Shown here: one piece after another, positions 60,417-64,000 of the stretch
Position numbering within the stretch: position 1 is the stretch's first letter
Layout: the number at the start of each line of letters is the position of its first letter
Assembly (NCBI RefSeq): GCF_042680885.1
Contig: NZ_JBHUEO010000044.1
Span: 1 to 64,000, forward strand
Reading direction: 5' to 3'
Length of the DNA stretch: 64,000 nucleotides
From: Siminovitchia sediminis
GTDB lineage: Bacteria; Bacillota; Bacilli; Bacillales; Bacillaceae_C
Notes under the pieces: generated by a model
Databases searched by the model: none
What the model was told of the DNA's origin: nothing
What the model saw: only the letters and a program-made list of their open reading frames with translations
Program-made: the position numbers and the translations under genes

Positions 60417-60932
60417 CTATAATTGAATGTTTGAGAAAAAATCCGCAAGCTTTTTGCTTTCCTTTTTCCTTGCTTGCCGATGAGCTGCACGTGTTTCAGC
60501 TGTTTTATTCAGCCAGTGCTCTTCTTCGGATTCAGGCACCGCTTTAGGCACTGGAGTGGGCCGCCCATTTTCGTCCAAAGCCACGAAAGTAAGAAATGAG
60601 AAAGCAGCAATGGATTTTTCTCCCGTCAACAAGTGTTCGGAAACAACTTTTACAAAAACCTCCATGGAAGTTCTGCCGCTCCATGTGACGATGGCTTCCA
60701 ATGTTACTGCATCGCCAATCCGAATGGGTTTGAAAAAGTCCACAGAATCGGTTGAAACCGTGACAACCGGCTTTCGGGCAAACCTGCCGGCAGCGATAGA
60801 GGCTGCATCATCAATATCAGACATTAACTTTCCCCCAAATAAATTGCCATGGTGGTTTGTATCCGGAGGAGCTACATGGCTTGTTTTAATTGTTAATGAT
60901 TCTCTCATTTTCTTTTTTGGCTGTTGATCCAA
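60417..60932 (-). CDS. Acyl-CoA thioesterase (YkhA-like hotdog protein)
   Basis: 171 aa, single hotdog domain. HVAPPDTNHHGNLFGGKLMS near residue 20 carries the catalytic Asn/His-Gly region; DIDDAASIAAGRFARKP follows; VDFFKPIRIGDAVTLEA is the second conserved strand; the C-terminus is a charged helix. It hydrolyses fatty acyl-CoA. The TTG start is behind GAGGTGAAGGA. Confidence 0.88.
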   Translation of the reverse strand: MDQQPKKKMRESLTIKTSHVAPPDTNHHGNLFGGKLMSDIDDAASIAAGRFARKPVVTVSTDSVDFFKPIRIGDAVTLEAIVTWSGRTSMEVFVKVVSEHLLTGEKSIAAFSFLTFVALDENGRPTPVPKAVPESEEEHWLNKTAETRAAHRQARKKESKKLADFFSNIQL

Positions 60933-61124
60933 AGTCCTTCACCTCAAGTATGAAATTACTGCTTACTCTAGCATTAGTAAATCACTATTATAAAAATAAT
61001 GCCAAAAATATGGTTTCGTTTGGGCAATTTGAGGGTAAAGAAGAGTATGCTTTCTCTTTACTGCCGAGGCGTCTCTGGTCACATGTGTTGATGAATAATT
61101 TTTTTAAAAAGGAGAGATGTCGCA

Positions 61125-61370
61125 ATGGATAAGCTGTCAAAAAGAGTTATGTACAATCCGGATGGTTCCTCGGTAATCCGGCGGTGGGACAATTCAATCA
61201 TTGTAAAAGGGAAGCAAGATTCAGCATTTGAATCAAATCACTCCAAAGCCATGGACAGAAATGAGTTTACCTCCATGACGGTATTGTATACCGATGATCT
61301 GGAGGAATTTGAAGACCGCTACTTGGACGAACCAGTAAATAACTGGGAAACAGAAGTAGATTATTACTAA
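61125..61370 (+). CDS. Small acidic protein, unknown
   Basis: 81 aa, MDKLSKRVMYNPDGSSVIRR then WDNSIIVKGKQDSAFESNHS, ending in an acidic stretch with DDLEEFEDRYLDEP. No hydrophobic span. ATG 8 nt from AAAGGAGAG and a strong terminator downstream show that it is expressed. I do not recognise the family. Confidence 0.75.
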   Translation: MDKLSKRVMYNPDGSSVIRRWDNSIIVKGKQDSAFESNHSKAMDRNEFTSMTVLYTDDLEEFEDRYLDEPVNNWETEVDYY

Positions 61371-61376
61371 TTATGT

Positions 61377-61412
61377 AAAGGTTTGGCATGACATGGCCAA
61401 ACCTTTTTTTTC
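61377..61412 (+). terminator. Terminator after the 81-aa gene
   Basis: AAAGGTTTGGC pairs with GCCAAACCTTT, followed by T8. The intron fragment begins immediately after the T-run. Confidence 0.9.
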
Positions 61413-61790
61413 GTGCGCCCGGCATGGGTGTAATCACTAGGGTGAGAGTCCCGAGCCGTGAAGGCAGAAGTAGCGGTTAGCTTAACGCAAGGGTGTCCGT
61501 GGTGACGCGGAATCTGAAGGAAGCGAGCGGCAAACTTCCGGTCTGAGGAACACGAACTTCATATAAGGCTAAGTATCATTGGATGAGTTGCTTAACAAAA
61601 CAAAGTCCATTCTGCCGAAGGTGATACGGAGTAAATGATGCAGATAGGTGGAAGGAAAGATGACATTCTTACCCGGGGAGGTCTGATGGATACGTGAAGT
61701 ACCTTCATAACCTACTTAGTGATAGGCAGCTGAACCATCAGAAGTCAGCAGAGGTCATAGTACGGATCAAGAACGATTTGAAAGGACTGA
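61413..61790 (+). mobile_element. Truncated group II intron, 5' domain I only
   Basis: Starts with GTGCGCCCGGCATGGGTGT, the group II 5' end. The familiar domain I blocks follow: GGGTGAGAGTCCCGAG, AAGGCAGAAGTAGCGG, TTAACGCAAGGGTGTCCG, GAAGGAAGCGAGCGGCAAAC, and CCCGGGGAGGTCTGATGGAT near 61672. The reverse-transcriptase gene and the 3' domains V/VI (GAGC...AY) are missing, so it cannot splice or move. Confidence 0.9.
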
Positions 61791-61972
61791 ACAATTAAGA
61801 GAGAATAGCCCTTGGCATTCAGTCTCGTAAGGGGGCTCACAGACTGGGGAATCCCCCAAACACGAGGAGAATTCCTCCGAACTGGTGCACAGAATACACT
61901 CAGCCCCAGGACAAGGAGGAATTCCCAACAGCAAAATGAAATACACTCTTCCCAAAGGACATGTAGTTTATA
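61791..61972. other. Sequence after the intron break
   Basis: 180 bp reaching to the end of the aminopeptidase gene. Contains AGACTGGGGAATCCCCC and GAGGAGAATTCCTCC, small palindromes, but no domain V motif and no ORF. Confidence 0.4.
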
Positions 61973-63205
61973 TTAAAAAGCCCAGTCTCCGTTTCTGAAT
62001 ACGGGCTCGCTTTCTCCTGACTCGAAAATACCGTCGATATCCATTTCTTCGGATCCAATCATGAAGTCCACATGTGTGATGCTAGTGTTTAACCCGTTCT
62101 TTTCCAATTCTTCCTGACTCATGTTTTTACCGCCTTCGAGACAAAAGGCATAAGCACTGCCAATTGCTATATGATTGGAGGCATTTTCATCAAATAATGT
62201 GTTATAGAATAAAATGTTTGATTGAGATATAGGAGAGTTAAAAGGTACAAGAGCTACTTCACCCAAATAATGGGATCCTTCATCTGTTTCAATTAACCCT
62301 TTTAAAATTTCTTCCCCTTCGTCTGCTTTAACGTCCACAATTTTTCCTTTCTCAAACGTCAGTGTAAATCCATCAATAATGTTTCCGCCGTAGCTGAGCG
62401 GTTTCGTGTTGCTCACTGTTCCGTTTACGCCGTACTTATATGGTACAGTGAATACTTCCTCGGTTGGCATATTGGCCATAAATTCCTGGCCTTTTTCGTT
62501 GATGCTGCCAGCACCGACCCAAAGATGGCCAGCGGGCAGTTCAATTGTTAGATCGGTGCCCGGTGCTTGATAATGGAGCTTTTTATAGCGTCTTTGATTT
62601 AAGTAGTCCACTTTTTTATGGAGATTTTGATCATGTTCTATCCATGCCTGGATAGGATTCTCCTGATCTGCCCGTGTGGCTTTAAAAATGGCATCCCAAA
62701 GCAGATCTGTCTGCTTTTCCGGAGGGGCAGCGGGGAACACCTTTTTTGCCCAATCTTTGGAAGGAGCAGCAATGACAGTCCAGCTGACTTTATCCGATTG
62801 AATGAATTGCCGGTATCGATGCATGGCCTTTCCCGCTGCTTTTTGGAAATTGGCAATACGATTTGGGTCAACACCCTTCAGTAAATCAGGTCCTGAGGAG
62901 ATGACGGACATGAAAGCAGCGCCATCTTCCGCAAGCTCTTCCATTTCTTTGGCACGCCATTTAGGATATTCCAGAAAAGCTTCATCGGGGGCCATGTCAT
63001 ATTTTAAACGGGTGACCCCGTCGTCATTCCAATTGACAATGACGTTTTTGGCCCCTGCTTCATATGCCTTTTTAACAATCAGGCGTATGAATTCGGCATT
63101 ATTGATTGAGGCATTTACGGCCAGTGTTTGCCCTTTTTGTACATTGACCCCAACTTTTACTGCAATCTCCGCATACTTTTCTAAATTCTTCTGAAAATCA
63201 GCCAT
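61973..63205 (-). CDS. ampS: M29-family metallo-aminopeptidase
   Basis: 410 aa, normal for AmpS/PepS. KVGVNVQKGQTLAVNASINN near residue 16, NMPTEEVFTVPYKYGVNGT near residue 250 with the first metal-binding Glu, YLGEVALVPFNSPI near residue 316 with the second Glu, and NHIAIGSAYAFCLEGG and NTSITHVDFMIG with His and Asp ligands. Removes N-terminal residues from peptides in the cytoplasm. Start at the ATG at 63205 with AAAGGAG 7 nt upstream; an ATG two codons earlier is too close to the RBS. Confidence 0.93.
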   Translation of the reverse strand: MADFQKNLEKYAEIAVKVGVNVQKGQTLAVNASINNAEFIRLIVKKAYEAGAKNVIVNWNDDGVTRLKYDMAPDEAFLEYPKWRAKEMEELAEDGAAFMSVISSGPDLLKGVDPNRIANFQKAAGKAMHRYRQFIQSDKVSWTVIAAPSKDWAKKVFPAAPPEKQTDLLWDAIFKATRADQENPIQAWIEHDQNLHKKVDYLNQRRYKKLHYQAPGTDLTIELPAGHLWVGAGSINEKGQEFMANMPTEEVFTVPYKYGVNGTVSNTKPLSYGGNIIDGFTLTFEKGKIVDVKADEGEEILKGLIETDEGSHYLGEVALVPFNSPISQSNILFYNTLFDENASNHIAIGSAYAFCLEGGKNMSQEELEKNGLNTSITHVDFMIGSEEMDIDGIFESGESEPVFRNGDWAF

Positions 63206-63276
63206 CTGCATTCTCCTTTATACATAAAAGTAGTTTGTACTATTTTATCAGGATCAGACAGGGAATCCAAAAGAAA

Positions 63277-63717
63277 CTAATGGTCCAAACCAAGTAAAGC
63301 ACGGTAATCTTGTGGAGATGTTACAATGTCAGCAAGTGTATAATTATCGAGGACTTCCAGATAGGCAAGCAGTGCGCGGTTCAGGACATGCCTTAATCCG
63401 CAGACAGGGGAAATAACACAATGGGACGGGCCTTCACCGAAGCATTCCACCAGATTGAAATCATCCTCAGTTTTCCGAACCACTTCCCCAATGTTGATTT
63501 CTTCGGGAGGCAATGCCAGCTTAATGCCGCCGCCCCGGCCGCGAATCGTATGAATAACGCCTATTTTGCCAAGCTCATGGATCACTTTTGTCAAATGGTT
63601 CCGTGAAATCCCGTAAGCCTCAGCTATTTCGGTAATATTGGCCAATTCGCCCGGTTTTTTATTAGTAAGATATATTAACACACGCAAAGAATAATCCGTG
63701 TAGTTGGTTAGTCTCAT
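63277..63717 (-). CDS. nsrR: Rrf2-family nitric-oxide-sensing regulator NsrR
   Basis: 146 aa. The winged HTH begins at the N-terminus (MRLTNYTDYSLRVLIYLTN, then ANITEIAEAYGISRNHLTK). Three Cys in the order C-x8-C-x5-C (VECFGEGPSHCVISPVCGL, near residue 95) ligate the NO-sensitive Fe-S cluster. The start at 63717 is the family start. It divides a shared regulatory region with hmp, its classic target. Confidence 0.92.
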   Translation of the reverse strand: MRLTNYTDYSLRVLIYLTNKKPGELANITEIAEAYGISRNHLTKVIHELGKIGVIHTIRGRGGGIKLALPPEEINIGEVVRKTEDDFNLVECFGEGPSHCVISPVCGLRHVLNRALLAYLEVLDNYTLADIVTSPQDYRALLGLDH

Positions 63718-63798
63718 TTTTTCATCACCATTATAAATCATATCATTTTTTGTATGGAGAATGGCAGTAGACCGCTCCATAAATGTATTTTCTTATTA

Positions 63799-63821
63799 AA
63801 CATACATATAAAATGCATCTT
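63799..63821. promoter_or_regulatory. NsrR-like box 1
   Basis: AACATACATATAAAATGCATCTT, an imperfect 23-bp dyad of the AAGATGCATTT type (written on the minus strand its half is AAGATGCATTT). On the nsrR side of the intergenic region. Confidence 0.55.
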
Positions 63822-63914
63822 TTGTGACCAAATTGCGACGGGATTTTGTCAGCTTTTTTACACATCATCAAAAGGGATTGTGGGGCAGGGGAAAGATGCC
63901 TTAAAGTAAAGTTA

Positions 63915-63937
63915 AAGATAGATTTTAAATACATCTT
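63915..63937. promoter_or_regulatory. NsrR-like box 2
   Basis: A 23-bp dyad with half sites AAGATAGATTT and AAATACATCTT around a central T, 18 nt before the hmp start. Position and sequence suit repression of hmp by NsrR. Confidence 0.65.
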
Positions 63938-63954
63938 TAAAAAGGAGAATGAAA

Positions 63955-64000
63955 ATGGCACTTTCACAAAAAACAATTGATACAGTCAAAGCAACTGTAC
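63955..64000 (+). CDS. hmp: Flavohaemoglobin (nitric oxide dioxygenase), 5' end only
   Basis: Only 15 codons lie inside the window: MALSQKTIDTVKATV, matching the start of bacillus Hmp globin domains. ATG 8 nt behind AAAGGAG. Divergent from nsrR with NsrR-like boxes between them, which makes the call much safer than the short sequence alone. The gene continues to the right. Confidence 0.8.
   Translation, partial: MALSQKTIDTVKATV

Overview
The window comes from a low-to-mid-GC, endospore-forming Firmicute of the family Bacillaceae. The signs are Bacillus-type AGGAGG ribosome-binding sites, frequent TTG and GTG starts, a serine T-box, a preQ1-I riboswitch, MreBH, a stressosome RsbR paralogue, YtrA-type regulation, DUF4025 and FbpA-like small proteins, and divergent nsrR/hmp. 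It is ordinary chromosome, rich in biosynthetic operons. Mobile DNA is limited to a group II intron remnant, one interspersed-repeat copy and some decayed genes.

Layout. 0-6.2 kb: an EamA exporter; an NCS2 nucleobase permease behind a long leader with a terminator; a ureohydrolase (agmatinase family); a glyoxylate/hydroxypyruvate-type reductase; an RsbR paralogue. 6.2-9.3 kb: a repeat, the queuosine-precursor transporter QueT, small proteins and a HAD phosphatase. 9.3-12.4 kb: a class V aminotransferase-serA operon read leftward under a Ser-specific T-box (specifier AGC). 12.5-19.4 kb: a TPR/dynamin-like protein with a degenerate P-loop, mgsA, a short FtsH-like protease, a His-rich double-YtkA lipoprotein, tRNA-Ser(CGA) and an atypical tRNA with anticodon CCU. 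19.7-25.3 kb: hom-thrC-thrB (leftward), an anchored alpha/beta hydrolase, a 3-methyladenine glycosylase and an AhpD-like protein. 25.7-29.5 kb: a YtrA-regulated double ABC exporter operon. 29.7-35.4 kb: a five-gene oligopeptide ABC importer ending in a strong hairpin and six 20-bp tandem repeats. 35.7-42.6 kb: hisZGDCBAFI, with hisH absent.

42.6-44 kb is decayed DNA with a frameshifted PepSY gene. 44-51 kb: amidase, FMN-binding glutamate synthase-like protein, DEAD-box helicase, an endonuclease I-type nuclease overlapping a small partner, and a DUF697-type GTPase. 51.5-54 kb: pabB and pabC without pabA. 54-55.8 kb: a cluster of very small genes, including three paralogous single-span membrane proteins in tandem, a DUF4025 gene that appears to start at CTG, and a WYL-like protein. 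55.9 kb: canonical tRNA-Arg(CCU). 56-61.4 kb: an Arg-Asp repeat protein, beta-carbonic anhydrase, preQ1 riboswitch-queF, mreBH, an acyl-CoA thioesterase and a small protein. 61.4-61.8 kb: a truncated group II intron directly behind a terminator. 62-64 kb: M29 aminopeptidase, nsrR, two NsrR-like boxes and the first codons of hmp.

Themes: amino-acid synthesis (Ser, Thr, His), pABA synthesis, queuosine supply (QueT plus QueF) and envelope or stress functions. Two pathways here, his and pab, lack their glutamine amidotransferase subunit. The most unusual items are the small membrane-protein array, the second CCU tRNA, the orphan NCS2 leader, the hairpin-repeat array after the peptide transporter, and the degenerate GTPase.
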